Assembly (NCBI GenBank): GCA_905198835.1
Contig: CAJKDY010000001.1
Span: forward strand, 1-64,000
DNA: 64,000 nucleotides
Reading direction: 5' to 3'
DNA from: an uncultured Eubacteriales bacterium
GTDB taxonomy: Bacteria; Bacillota; Clostridia; Oscillospirales; Oscillospiraceae
Both the position numbers and the translations under genes were made by a program. A model generated the notes under the pieces. It was not told where the DNA came from. It saw only the letters and a program-made list of their open reading frames with translations, and did no database searches. Positions 41,701 to 56,700 of this stretch are shown here, piece by piece (position 1 is the first letter of the stretch; each line of letters opens with the position of its first letter).

Positions 41701-44700
41701 GAGACCGAGGCCGTCGTGCCCGACCGTACGCTGGCCAACTGGACCGACAAGGAAGTCAAGATGGACGACCTGGCGCTTGGCAACTACATTGAGTTGGTAG
41801 AGGGCGACACGGTGGACATCGTTGGCACCGTGGAGAACTATATTCCTGACTTCCGGCTCCAGTACACCCCTGGGGAAAAGCGTTACTATGTCAACAGCAC
41901 ATATAACCAGACTGACGGCCTGAGCCAGCTCTACCTGGATAAGCCTGCTTTGGAGATCCAGGTCGGCGAGACGGTGGACGGCCAGCCGATCATGGAGCCC
42001 AACCCTGAGCGTTACGCTGAGATCGTGGAGCTGCCTGTGCTGGACAGCAACGGTAATCCCACCGGCGAGACCTACAAGGAAGGCCGCGATGATCTCTGGG
42101 GCGGCGACACGGAATACTTCCTCCAGCTCACGACCTCTGATCCTGAGGTGGTGCGCGTGGAGGGTTATACGCTGATCGCCGGCGCCAAAAACGGTATCGC
42201 TACCGTCCGGGTCTACAACCCCGTGACCCGTCACTCCGCTATGATCAGCGTCCATGTGCTCAATGTCATCAACGCCCAGGGCACCGATGATAACGGTGAG
42301 CCGCTGGCGATGGAGTACGCCTACAAGGCCACTCCCGCCATTGCCTTGGGCGATAACTTCTCCGTGGCGCTGAAGGCGGATGGCACCGTGTGGACCTGGG
42401 GCGACAATATGTATGGCCAGCTGGGCATTGCCGAGGAGCGGGACACCACGCCCTACGCCAGCGCGCCTCAGGCCGTGGTCACCGTCTCCGATACCGGTCT
42501 GGCTACCTCGATCCGCCATGTGGTCGCCATTGCCGCCGGCGCCCGCCACGCCGTGGCCCTGACCCGGGAGGGTAAAGTCTACGTTTGGGGCGATAACACC
42601 TTTGGCCAGTTGGGACGGGATCCCGCCGAATTTGCCATTACGGAAAAGGATCTCGGCGGCGAAGACCGGATCGTGGGTTATATCAGCTATTCCGCCGTGG
42701 AGGCCAAGCTCCGTGACGACAACGGCAAGGACATCGTTCTGGGCAAGGTGGTAGAGGTTGCCGCGGGCAATGGCTTTACCGTGGTGCGCACTGAGCGCAA
42801 TACCGTTTGGGCCTGGGGCCGCAACGATAAGGGCCAGTTGGGCATTGGCTATACCGGCGATGTTTTCGGTTATGATCCGGTGCGTAAGGCCAATGAAGAA
42901 GTGGTGGTCAATGTAGGCGGCGACGGCAGCGGCGGCCTCTTTGGCAACCTTATCACGACCCTCTACAGCGACAAAGTGGGCCAGGATACCGACAAAATTA
43001 GCGCCATGGTGAGCCACTTCACGCAGGAGAGCATTTTTGAGCAGGATCTTGCCTGCGAGCTGAATGACCGGCCCGCCTATGCCATCGGCGAGCCCTACTA
43101 TCTGGACAGCTACTATATCTACGCCAAGTACCTCGCTGACCTGACCGGCTTTGTGACCCGTCAGAGAATGGCTTTGGTGGGGATGGACAACAACCCGACT
43201 ACGGGCGAAACGGGCGGCACCGGCGAAACGAAGCCTCCCGCCTCAGGCAACGTGGCCGACCTTTATCGAAACGGCAAGCTCATTCAGCCGCTGGACGATT
43301 TCCGCGGCAACGAGATGCGCACCCAGCGGCAGTATGTACTGGCGATGGAGCTCTATCACGCCGCGGCGGACTACCTGCAGACCGCCCACAACTATATGCG
43401 CGCTGATTCGGGCTATGCCAATGTGGTGGAGAAGTATGGTCTGACCACCTTCGTGCCGCTGGCTGAAGAGCTGACAGGTGGCGAGGACGCGGGCTCTCTT
43501 TACGAATTTGACTGGACGCTGCCCATGCCTACCTTCGGCGGCATCAAGTGGTCCTATGAGGACTATGAGACGGCTCTGGAGCGCTACAAGTGGCGCATTG
43601 AAAACAAGAGCTGGGTGGGCTGGCAGGGCGAATATGTCTCGCCCAGCAGCGCGGATATGGACTGCTATGAGTCTGAGCCCACCTTCTTCTATGATGACGG
43701 CGAGGCGCTGGGGCTGCGGCAGTATACTTGGGTGCCCACGCAAGTCATGGAGGGCGCCGCGGCCAGCAAGGGCTACTACCTCAGCGAGATCATGGCCATT
43801 TCCGCCGGCGACAGCCATGTGATGGCTCTGCGCAGCGATGGCTCTCTCTTTGGCTGGGGTGACAACACTTACGGCCAGTTGGGCGTGGGTGTAGACGCCG
43901 GGCTCAACGCTACCGCGCAGATCGGCGCCAGCACGGACCTGGGCGCCACCTTTACCTACCGTGTGCCTGTCCGGGTCCGGGAGGGCGACCTGATCGCCAG
44001 CCGTGGGCCCGCTATGGAGCGCCCTGCTCTGGAGGAGGGCGGCGAGCGTGCCGGCGAGTATTTGATGAATGTGATGGCTGTGGCCGCCGGCGGCGACCAC
44101 ACCCTTGTGTTGCTCAGCGATGGCACCGTGGCCTCCTTCGGCAAGAACACCTATGGCCAGCTGGGCGACCACACTGTGGATCAGGCCGTGTACGACATTG
44201 GCGACCTGGTGGGCGAGGAGAGCGGCCAGGAAGAGCAGTTCTGGGTGGATCCCTATGATCTGCTCAAGGATCAGATCACCGTCAGCCGTGTGGCCCAGGC
44301 CACCATGGTCCAGACCGCCGGCGGGACTCTGCTGGAGCATGTCCACGCCATTGCCGCTGGAGGTAACTCCAGCGAGGCCATTGTGAAGGACCCCGATGAC
44401 GCGGCTCTGGCTGCGCACACCGGCGGCACCGTATTTGCCTGGGGCTCCAATATGGAGGGCCAGCTGGGCCTCAACGAGCGCCAGGAGGAGGACACCGCAG
44501 GTCCGCGCACCGGCTTTGTGGGCCATGCCGTCCAGGTGAATAAGGGCTACAGCGACGGCGGCACCAGCAACTATGACTACTTTAACTCTGCCATCCGCAT
44601 CGCCGTAGGCGGCAAGCACATGGCCGCCGTCCGCTCCAACGGCTACGTTTGGAACTGGGGCGCCAACTCCAGCGGCCAGTTGGGCGACGGCGAGCTGGAG

Positions 44701-47700
44701 GACCGCTTTATGGCCGTTCAGGCTGGCGACGGCGAATCCAAGAGCCTGATCTTTGACCGCTATGAGCACTACAACAAGCTCGATCAGTTGATTCATGTCT
44801 ATAATCAGCTGCGGCCCAAGGGCAATGCTAGCGCCTATGTGGATGGCCTGGATCCCGACAAGACCGATGGCAGCAACGGTAACCCCAACATCGTCATGAT
44901 GGATGAGGGCGATTACCTGCGCTTTGATCTGACCAACATCCTGTACTCCCACCGCACCGGCTTCAACCTGATCAGCGACGGCACCAACGAGTCTATTAAC
45001 GACACGCTGCACCTGGTGGACGTGGGCGTCACCGATCCGTCCATGTTCGTGGCTGAGCCCGTCGCGGGCCAGGCCAACGTCTGGGATATCAAGCCCACCG
45101 AGCATAAAGACGGCCAGAAGCTGGGCCTGACCAGCGTCTATTTCGATTACGAGTTCGCCGGCGCCAAGCGCGGCGACGAAGAGGATCCCGCCACCAGCAA
45201 TATGATGGTGCTGCCTCTCTGGGCCAAGTACCGCCAGACCTATAACTCCGGTGATCCCGCCAGCGACGACAACGCCGGCGTCTTTGCCGCGCCCATGGTC
45301 GCGGCAGGCGCTCACCACTCCATTGCGCTGGATATCATGGGCCGTGTTTGGGTCTGGGGCGACAACTCCAAGGGTCAGTTGGCTCTGGATCCCACCATTC
45401 CCGGCAACCAGTACATCGACCATCCTGTTCAGGTCACCAACTTCTATACCTACGATCCCCAGAACGCCGAGAGCAACACCACGCCGCAACTGGCGCTGGA
45501 CGGCGGCCCGCTGACCTTTACCGCAGTGGCCGCGGGCAAGGACTTCTCCTACGCGCTGGACGTGGACGGCCATGTGTGGGCCTGGGGCAACAACTATGAC
45601 GACTCCGGCATTCAGACCGTCAGCCACAAGCTCCACCAGTTGGGCCGCGGCGCCGATGACAGCTATAAGGGCTATCAGCCCGTGCGCGTGCTGATGCGTG
45701 TGAAGAAGATCGGCACCCTGGGCGATGAGATGATCAGCAAGGAATACCGCTACGACGCCGGTCATGGCTTGGTCTACCCCCAGAATTATCAGGAGCGCGA
45801 CGCCATCGTGGCCATTGCTGCGGGCGAGGACTTTGGCCTGGCGCTGTCGCTGAGCGGCTTTGTGTATACCTGGGGCCACAATGATAAGGGCCAGCTGGGT
45901 CTGGCCGACCGCAAGGTCAACACCTCTTCCTACGCCAAGTATGTGGGCAAGGGCAAATCCCCCTCGCAGTTCAGTCATATGCAGGAGGCCGTCTCCGTGG
46001 CTGCCGGCGGCAAGTCCGCGGGCGTGCTGTTTGCCAACGGCACCGTCTTTACCTACGGCGACAACACCTATGGCCAGTTAGGCGACGGCAGCACCAATAT
46101 GCACTACGCCGCGGTCCGGGTCCAGGGCGGCGAAGGCGGACTGTGGACCGACGACAGCGGCACCTATGACCACACCCGGCCCGGCCTTAATCCCAACGAC
46201 CGCAATGACTTTGACTTTAACAAGGCCGTCGCCATCGCCATGGGCGACGGGCATACGGCCGCCATCGCGCTGAACATTCAGATGAACAGCGACGATATTA
46301 CCACCAAGGACTTTACTGTGACTCCCGGCCTCTACGGCTGGGGCCGCAACGATGACAAGCAGCTGGGCGACGGCGTCACCCAGTCTGTTCCCAGCACCGT
46401 GGACGGTGTGGAGTACTTCTCCGCGCCCATGCGGATGATCGCCGCCGAGGACGCCCTCGACGGTACGCCCGGCTATGTCTACGCCGGGGCCCGGCAGCTG
46501 GCCGCGGGCTATCGCGCCACTCTGGCCCAGGTGGAGAACCAGAGAGTCAAGGCGGAAAACGCCGCCAACGCCGGCGATCCCGCCTACGATCAGCTGGACG
46601 CCGTTCAGCTTCTGGCATGGGGCAACAATGCCTATGGCCAGCTGGGCAACTATGCTCTGAGCCGCGAGGTAAAGAGCGGTTCTTACGTTGACTACGACAA
46701 CACTGTGGCCCGCGAGGTCCTCTATGGCTCGCAGGTCATTGACGATAATTATCACTGGATGCAAAAGGTGTCTACCATGGCTGCCGGTGGGGACTTCATC
46801 GTCTTCGCCCGGGAGACGGGCACCGTTTTTGCCGCCGGCGCCAACCGGGTGGGCCAGCTGGGCGACTATACCCAGACCGATTCGGAATATCCGGTGGTCG
46901 TGGGTACGCTGGGCTATGAGACCCTGACGGTCCAGGGCTATACCGATTCCAACACTACGCTTCGGGATCTGTCGCCCCAGGTCATTTTGGTAGAGGATGA
47001 ACAGCTCCACTTTGACCTGGCCAACATTGGTTATTTTGTGGACCTGGGCTTCAACCTGCGCTACAAGGAGACCAATGAGCCCGTAGACGTTTCCGGTTTG
47101 GAGTTCACCTCTTTGGACGAGAGCATCACCGCCCCCGTGGGGGCGGCTACGGCCACCGAGATGGTCTTTGGGCCGCAGGACCCGACCAATGTGAAGTACG
47201 GCGATACCTTTATCCAGATCTACCAGAAGCATACCGGCCGGACCCTGCTGCTGCGGGTCAAGGTCATTCCCAAGAAGACCTCCGGCTTTGCTACCTCGCC
47301 TGTGGTGGCCGCGGGCAAGGATCACGTCATCGCCGTAAAGGCGGATGGCTCGATCTGGGCCTGGGGCGCTAATTCCAGCGGCCAGCTGGGCGACGGCACC
47401 TTTGTGGATCGGGCCTACCCGGTAGAGGTCAAGGACGAGAAGGGGCTTCCCTTTACAAATGGCGTCTCTGTGGCCGCCGGCGATAACTTCTCCATTGTCC
47501 TGCGCGATGGGGACGGCGATCTGACCACCACCGCTGACCGCGAGGTCTATGTGGTGGGCGGGCTCTCCTCCATCACCACCAACCTGGTCCGGGTCCTCAG
47601 CGAGGAGGAACTGACCCAGATCCGCCGCTCCAACGAGCCGATGATCATGTATATGGGCAAGCAGGGCACCGGCTCCAGCGCCGCCCTTCAGCCCTTCAAT

Positions 47701-50700
47701 ACCCCCAAGGATACCAGCGACGAATGGAACGGCTGGGCCGCCGCGGGCATTATGTACCGCGCAGTGGAGTACCGGGATAAAAATGGCCGCGTTGTGGAGG
47801 ATTCCCAGAGTACCCGGTATACCTTCCAGGTCACCCGCAACAATATCACCACCACCTACGACAGCTACCTCTACGACGAGCAGCGGGCTGCCGCTATGGT
47901 GGCCAGAGGCTACACCATCTACTATCTGGCCTACTACGCCTACTATAACGAGGTGTGGGAGGACTGCGGTATTTGGGTGGATATTCCTGAAAACTGCCCC
48001 AATCCCAATAACGTCCACAGTGGCGCATCTATGCAGCGCGACCGTACTACGGTAGATGTGGACCATCTGGCGGTGGTGGACTACCGACCCATGCCTACCG
48101 ACAGCGACATCAGCTATAACTATGACAGCGACCACAAGCTGCAGAACATCACCTACACCCTTGGGACGAAGACTTATGTGTACGACCAGTCCTATCGGGA
48201 CAGCACCACCGGTGCCACCTTCCTGGTGACAAAGGAGTTTAATACGTTCCTGACCACGCTGGAAAACAACACGGCGATCTATGACACTTACGACAAGGTC
48301 CAGTCCCGCCTCTGGGAGACCTATGGCTGGGATTGCGCCATGTTCCTGGTGGAGGGCAATGTGCCCGGCACCGAGGCGAGCCGCACCAAATCCATCAACT
48401 GGAAGACGGGCACCAAGGACTACTTTAACGGTATGCTCAACTGCCCTGTCTGCGATCTGAGGGAATATAACCCCGCTGACACCATCACCCCGGTGGTCTG
48501 CGGCGATCCCAGCTGCACCTGCGTGGGTCAGAACTACTTTACCCTGATCTATGAGGACGCCGCCAACGCGTGGGAGCCCTATCCCACGCAAAAAGGCCAG
48601 GTGGATTGGCACCGGCTGCCTGAGGACGAGCAGGCCTACCGCATCTGGAGTTGCCAGCAAGGCCATGTTTGGATCGCCCCCTATGACGGCGGCGAGGATA
48701 TCCCCACCCCCGAGGTCAAGCGTCTGACCTGGGCCGAGACTAAGGCGAATCCTAACTTTGATCCCACCCACGCGGCCGATCCCAAGCTGAATCCCGAGAC
48801 CATCGTGGTGGAGAATCCTGTCACCGATATTATTGAAGTTGCCGCCGGAGCTGACCATATGCTGGCTCTGACGGCTGATGGCCATGTCTACGCCGCGGGC
48901 GCCAACACCCAAGGCGAGCTGGGCCAGGGCAGCACCACGCCCATCGGCTACGCCTCCTTGGTCAAGGGCTACAAGGCCAAGGGCTATCTGGAGCACGTCA
49001 TCGACGTGGACGCCGGCGAGGGCTTCTCCGTGGCGCTACTGGACAACGGCACAGTGTATACCTGGGGTCACAACAATGCAGGCCAGTTGGGCAACGAGCT
49101 GGTGCCCCATGAGGATATTTACCGCGATATCGACGGTGTGCGCACCTTGGTCACACCGGACCACACCACCACGCCGGTGCGGGTCAACAGCGGCGAGTAC
49201 GGCCTGGACGGCGAGGCCCAGTTCCGGGTACTCTCCGGCGTGTACGCCATCTCCGCCGGTCGCCGCCATGTGGTGGCCGCCGCCCGGGAGAACACGTGGA
49301 ACGGCACAGACTATGACCGCACCTCCGCCGTCTTTGGCTGGGGCGACAACAACTATGGCCAGCTGGGCAATGTGACCGGCTTTGTCTGGGACGCCAACGC
49401 CAACGGCGGCCTGGGTGGCTTCAGCCGGGCTGACGGCACCACCTTTGTGAGCGCGGCGGCCCGCAACCAGGACATTCACGGCGTCACCGCCGTGTCCGCC
49501 GGCGGAGAGTTTACCCTGATCCGCACCGTTAAGCTCTCTACCCCGGAGGACGGCAGCGCCCCGGTGGAGGTGCCTTACCTGGTGGGCTTTGGCCGCAACA
49601 ATATGATGCAGCTTACCGAGGCCTGCGTGATCACCGGCGGTGATCACGCAGGCGAAAGCGCTGCTTACAGCTCCAGTCCTGTCCCCGTGGTGCCCGGCGA
49701 GTGGGTGCGCATCAAGCCGGACGCCCAGTGGTTGGACGACACCTCGATCATCTCCGCGGGCAATCAGTTTGGCGTCGCCATGATGGAAAATGGCCGGGTG
49801 GTCACTTGGGGCGACAATGCCCGGGGCCAGCTGGGCCTTGCCGCCATCGGCGAGGAGGGCGCCAGCGAGGACACCCGCGAGAAGCCTTACTTTGCCGGTC
49901 AGCATGAGGCGGAGATGGTGGAGTTCTCCTTCACTGGCTCCAACATCACTGCCGGCGGCAGCTCCAGCTTTGGCGAGACTACGCTGCTGTGGACGGAGAG
50001 CGACGCAGAGGTCGCTGTGATCAACACCGCTACGGCCAACCGCTATACCTACGGCGGCTTCAACCTGATCCGTGCCAGCGTGGAGTCCGACGTGATCGAC
50101 ATGGATACCGCCTACCCGGATGGCTATACTTTCCTTGCCGCTGACGAAAGCATCGTGAAGGTCTTCCAGCGCAATGACGGCGTCTGGGTCATGAAGAGCG
50201 CGGACTATACCTACTCCCACTTCCAAAAGATGGGCACCACCTCGGTGGCCGCTGTGGACAGCAAGGGCAATGTGATCTCTGTCTTCCGGGTCCGGATCCA
50301 GGGCTATCAGACCGAGACCGGTAAGCCCCGTGTGGCCACCCCCATGATCGTAGGCACGCCCTATGGCGCCATCGCGCTGAAGGCCAACGGCGAGATCTAT
50401 ATCTGGGGCCGCTTCAACGCCCGGGGTTATAACAGCGACATTACCTCCAAGCCCGCTAAGGTCACCGAGAACTATCAGAATCCCGTTCCGCAGATGACCA
50501 CCCGGGCCATTCAGTTCAACACCCCCACCCAGATCTACCTGCCCGGCAACACCCGTGCCACCCAGATGTCCGTTGGCGCGTACTATGACGAGGAGGCCAA
50601 GGACTACTTTAGCCATGTGGTGGTCCTGGGCGACGACGGCGAGGTCTATATGTGGGGCGACAACACCTACGGCCAGACCGGCTTCTATGAGGCTGTGGAC

Positions 50701-53700
50701 GTCTACTACAAGACCATTGTCTACGACCTGACCCGGAAGGGCTCGGGCGGCGTTACCGAGCAGGATCAGCCCAAGCTGAAGGACATCACCCGTAAGGCGC
50801 TGACGCACTTTACCGGCTACTATGCCTCCACCGCCGCGGCCAACGACGCCACCTTTGAGACTGGCATCATCAACAACAGCTTCCGCAGCCTGAACGACCA
50901 CCTGACCGATCGGGCGGCCGCGGGCCAGTGGAACGCCTACTTCTATGATGACCTGGGCAAGATCAACACCACCGACGGCGGCGTCTACCCCAAGAATTAC
51001 GACAAAAATAACGACGGCGAGATCATCAACCGGATCCCCTGGCTGTCCTCCTTCACCGGCGCGGACAGCGAGAAGACCCGCATCGTCTCGATCGCCGCGG
51101 GCGACCGCCACACGCTGCTGCTGGACAGCAAGGGCAACGTCTGGGCCTTTGGCGACAACTCCAACGGCCAGCTGGGCCAGGGTGATACCAACGACCTTTA
51201 CTATGCCGAGCGTGAGGATCAGCACGTCAACGCCCAGAAGACCATTCGGGACGTGCGCACCTATCAGAACCATGTGCTCTACACCCCTGTCAAGGTGGTG
51301 CAGGGCGTTTCCGCCAGCGATGACGCATACCTCTCCCGCATCGTTCAGATCGACGCGGGCAGCAACTACTCCATGGCCCTCCGGGCCGATGGCGTGCTCT
51401 TTGCCTGGGGCGGCAACGAGATGGGGCAGCTGGGCATCGTAGCCACCGGCAACGTCACCGTGCCCTCCGAGGTCAGCCGCGCCACCGATCAGCATGCCAG
51501 CGACTACTATTTCAAGAATGTTGTGGCCATCGACGCCGGGCGGGACCATACCCTGGCCATTACCGTGGGTCCCAAGAGCGACGTCGCCGCCGACGCCGCG
51601 CTGCGCGACCAGTTCACCACCCGCGCCTATGCCTGGGGCTCCAACCGCTACGGCAAGCTGGGCCAGGGCATGGTGGGCCAAGACAGGGCCGCTGAGTTGA
51701 ACCAGCCCGATACCGGCGTCACCGACGCCAACTATCTGGTGTACAGCACCAACCCCATGCTGGTCCAGGAGCGCTACATGGCCAAGGTCCTGGTGCCTGG
51801 CACCGGTATCCACATCGATGACGATCCCACCACCCCGGAGGTGGATGAGAGCCAGGACATCCCGGCGGAGTATACCGAGGAGCTGGCTTGGCGGCCGCTG
51901 GAGCGGGTCTGGCAGATCTCCGCTTCCAGTGATTACTCCATGGTCCAGGTGGCCGATACTCTGACGGTGGTGGAAAAGCACCACCAGGAGGCGGATAAGG
52001 TCCTGAGCGACAAGGAGATCGCCGATCAGGAAGTGGCCGGCCAGCCCGTCTGGGCCACGCCCAGCCACCCGGCTTATCTGGAGACTGAATATGTGGATTC
52101 CCTGGTGTGGTCCTTCGGTCGCAACGATCAGGGCCAGTTGGCCCTGGGCGAGCGCATCGGCACCGAGCAGATCGTGGTCCCGGCGGACACCACCTATCCC
52201 CACAAGATGCTCAAGGGCGGCACCGTGTCCAAGGTGGAGATCGTGGGCGGCGCCGAACTCAGCGAGTATGTCCGTGAGACCCTTTATCTGGGCGACGGCT
52301 TTACCACCTATCACCATGTGCTGGAGGACGGCACAGTGTGGTTCTCTGGCACCAACGCCAACCACGAAGGCGCGGACTATACGACCGTGGAGCGTCAGGC
52401 CCTGACCCAGACGGGCACCGAGACCTATTACAGCCTGGCCATCCATGAAGCCCGGGTCTGGGATACCAAATCCTCCGCGTTCGTCTCTCCCACCAAGACT
52501 GGCAGCAGTTGGTCCTGGCCGCCCAAGTATACCACCACCGAGTTGAAGATGCCCCGGTCTGTCACCATTTACGAGGACCAGCGGCTCTACATTACTCCCA
52601 ACGGTGAAAACGGTCTCCATGAGGCCTTTAGCAGCACCTTCAACCTCATCGACGACAAGTTTGAGCGCCAGCTGCCGGATGACGCGGTGGTGACCTATAC
52701 CTCCAGCGACGAGCACATCGCCACCTTCGTCTACGATTCCGCCAGGGGCCAGTGGTATCTGCGGCCCACCGGCATTGCTTATGGCCGGCTCATCATTACC
52801 GTCAACAACGTCCACAACAACTACCGGGGCGACTATGAGGTCATCGTCCTGCCCACCGAGAGCGTGGGCGAGGGCCTGCCTGTGGCCTCGGTCACCGTCA
52901 AGGCCGCCGAAAACGCCACCATCGCCCTCCAGGCCAACGGCACGGTGTGGATGTGGGGCCGCATTGGCCTGCGCCGCGGGCCCACCGATGAAAACGGCAA
53001 CTATACCTACTATTGGGGCGTTGCTCCGCATGGCACCAACACCCTCTACAACAACACCAACTACACCGACGCCAACATCTTCCGCATCGACCAGCATTTG
53101 AACCCGGTGTACTACGTGACCTACGAATATCCCGTCATGGTGGACTTCGCCTCGGTGCTCAGCAAGGACGAGTACATCGTGGACATCGACGCCTACGGCC
53201 AGTCCCTCCAGGAGGACGGCGTGCAGACCTTCATGGCCCTGTCCAACCTAGGCCGGGTCTACACCTGGGGCAACAACGACTTCGGCCAGCTGGGCAACGG
53301 CCAGTGGAACGACTACACCAGCACTTACAGCGGCAACCACCCCTACAATTACAACCATTACCAGAATAGTCGCGATACGCTGAAGCCTCAGCGCGTAGTG
53401 GGCTTCAACGCCGCGGGCGACTACTCGGGCAACAACGACGAGGTCATTCTCTCCATCGCCATGGGTGACGGCTTCGCCCTGGCCGCCTCCAACTCCGGCC
53501 AGGTCTATGCCTGGGGCCGGAACGACCGGGGCCAGATCGGTCAGGGCTACCAGGGCAAGTGGGGCTACAACGCCTTCAAGATCCTGTCCTCTTCCAGCTA
53601 CTCCTACGACGACGCTATGCCCGCCATCAACTTCACTCGCGGCTCTAGCACCACCGTCAACCCCACGCCCATGCTCTTCACCCGACCCGTGATCGTCAAG

Positions 53701-56700
53701 GGAATGCAGGGCCTGGGCAATCTCCAGCACGCTTCCCAGGTGGCCGCCGGCCATGACCATGCTCTGGCCCTACGCAACGACGGCTATGTCTACGTCTGGG
53801 GCGACAATACCTACGGCGAGTTGGGCGACAACTGGAACCGCAATACTCTGAACAGTGAGACCGAGCCCAAGACGCTCTACCACAGCTATCCTGTGCTGGC
53901 CCGGGCCGGCGAGTCTGACGAGGACGCTTACTTCCTCCACGACGTCACCCGGATCGCCGCCGGCGACGACTACTCCATGGTCCTGCTCCGGGATGGCACG
54001 GTCTATACCTTCGGTCGCAACGACTATGGCCAGTTGGGCGTCTATCATAACCGGGACGGTAAGGACATTTCCACCGCCGGCGTGGGCATGACCCCGGTGC
54101 CGGTCCAGGTGCTGATCCTGGACGGTAGCCATGTGGAGGGCGGGCCGGTGGACGACGTCCCGCTCCACGCCTGGTATATCGCCGCCGGACCCAAGCACGC
54201 CATGGCTCACGACGAGATGACCAACACCATGTACGCCTGGGGCCGCAATAACTTTGGCCAGCTTGGCTGCAACGCCAGCACGGTCTATGACGGCACCGAC
54301 CAGAAGGTCCACTATCCTGTGGCGGTGCTGCGGGGCGATAACGATAAGCTCCTGGCCGGCGACGAACTGCTGGACGCCGGTGACCAGCCCTTCCGCTATG
54401 CCGCTGAGTTTGACGGTGGCGAGCACTTCACGGTCATTGCCCGGGACGACGGCCAGATCTACATCATGGGCGACTACAACTGGGGCAAATATGACTTCGA
54501 TACCGCCGACCCCATCATTCGCCGGGACAGCCGGGTCCCCGACCGCTTTGGCAACGATGAGACCAAGCTCTTTGTCTGGGCCCAGCAGACCAAGGGCGCC
54601 AATACGCCCAGTCTGACCGACGATGTTTACAGCAAGCGCTCCAACGTGATCAGCCTGCAGTACGCCGTCCAGCCCGACGCGGTCACTCTGGGCAACATGA
54701 GCGCCGTGGACAACGATCTGCTGCCCACCACGGTGGATGACAAGGGCGTGGACCACGCTGTAGCCGTCATCCCCTTCGAGGAGCTCTATCAAGACTACTA
54801 CTTCCCGTACTCCATCCGCTTCTCCGCTTACCGCAAGTCCTTCATGCAGGTGCGGCAGGACTATCTGACCGAGACCGGTGTGGATCTGCTGGACTACTTC
54901 CAGGTGGATACCAGCGATCCCAGCGTAGCCGTGGTCAGCGTTACTGCCGACGGCATTGAGATCCGCGCCACCGGCGTGGGCACCGCCAATATCAGCATCG
55001 CCAATACCTACGTCTCCGATGACCGGGACGTGGGCGGTTATCATACCATGCTCACTGTCCGAGTCACCGAGGTATCCCAGGGCGTTCGGGCCTACCGGGC
55101 CGACGCGGACAAGTCCGTGTCCGGCTACACCCTGGGCAGCGACCCCGCCGCTTTCAGCGGCCTTGTGGCTGCCTCCGCCGTGCCTATGGTGGCCAGCGGC
55201 TACCACTATACCGTGGCGCTGAAGGCCAACGGCACGGTGTGGTACTGGGGCCTCTACACCGTCTATCGGGACGGCACCCGCACCGACAGCGGCGAGATCA
55301 ACGACTCCGTCACCTACTCCTCGCCCAGACAGGTCAGCGGCCTCACCGGCGTGGTGGCCATCGCCGCGGGCACGCACCGGGCCATTGCCGTCACCGCCAG
55401 CGGCGAGGTGTATACCATTTCCGGCGCCAGCGCCTCCAAGGTCAGCGGCTTGAGCGGCATCACCCAGGTCGCCGCCGGCGGCAGCCTCTACCGCTATACC
55501 ACCGCCTCGGGCGGATACAGCTACCGCCACTATACCTACGGCTTCTTCGCCGCCCTGAGCGGCGCCACCGGCCAGGTCTGGGTCTGGGGCAACAACTTCC
55601 TCACCGAGAACCGCCGGAGCGGCTTCACCACCATGGAGCACACCATCTCCGCCCCCACCATGCTCCGCGCGGGCATGGTGCCCAGCCATACCGGCGTGGT
55701 GTCCGGCTCCGTGGGTCTGGAGCATAACAGCTACCTTACCAACATCATCGATATCAAGGGCGGCCGCAACGCCCTCTACCTCCTGCACCAGGACGGCACT
55801 GTCTACGTGGTGGGCCAGTCCGGCGATTCCGCCGCCACGGCTGATATGGATAACGGCGCTATGGGCTATAAGGGCAGGAACCCTGACCTGGGCGCGGGCT
55901 ATGACCACAACGTCTATACCGTCAAGGCCTATAACCCCTATCCTGTGAGCGGTGGGGTCCAGAATAGGCGCCAGCTGGGCGATACCCTGGCTCTGGCTGC
56001 GGGCTACTACCATGCACTGTCCCTGACCAGCGCCAAGGTGGTGGACGAAGACAACAGCACGCCCAGCGTGACCGCATACGCCTGCGATGTCTGCGGCGCC
56101 AGCGTTGACGCTACCAATGTAGACGTGGCCACCATGACCTCCAGCGTTGCCTGCGCCGCCCAGCACGCCTGCGGCGCCACCGCCGTTACCGGCACCGCCG
56201 GCAGCTACGTCTGCGCCGGTTGCGGCGCCAGTGTGGCCGACGCCGATGTAGACGCGCTCACCGATCCCGCCAATCCCGTTCAGACGACCGCCTGCGCCAG
56301 CCTTGTGACTTGCGGCGCCACCGCCGTGGTGGTGGACGCCGACGCCTCCACCGACGGCGTGACGGTCTACCGTCAGGCCCACAGCCTGTTGAGCTGGGGC
56401 AACAATGATCAAAGCCAGCTGGGCCGCGGCCATGAGAACATTTCCGGCACCATTGGCCTGGGCGATAAGGACAGCCGTCAGCCTGGCTATGTGACCGCCA
56501 TCTCCGCTGCCAGCTCCGGCGTGCTCCACGCCGGCGTCACGGTGCCTCTGGGTACCGAGGGCATGGACACCGCCGTGCTGCGCATCTATGCCGGCGCCTA
56601 TAACTCCGGCGTCATCTACGATGCCGACGGCGACTACGCTACCGTTACTCCCGAGGACAACTTCTCCTTCCTCTGGGGCAAGAACAGCAACTATAACCTG

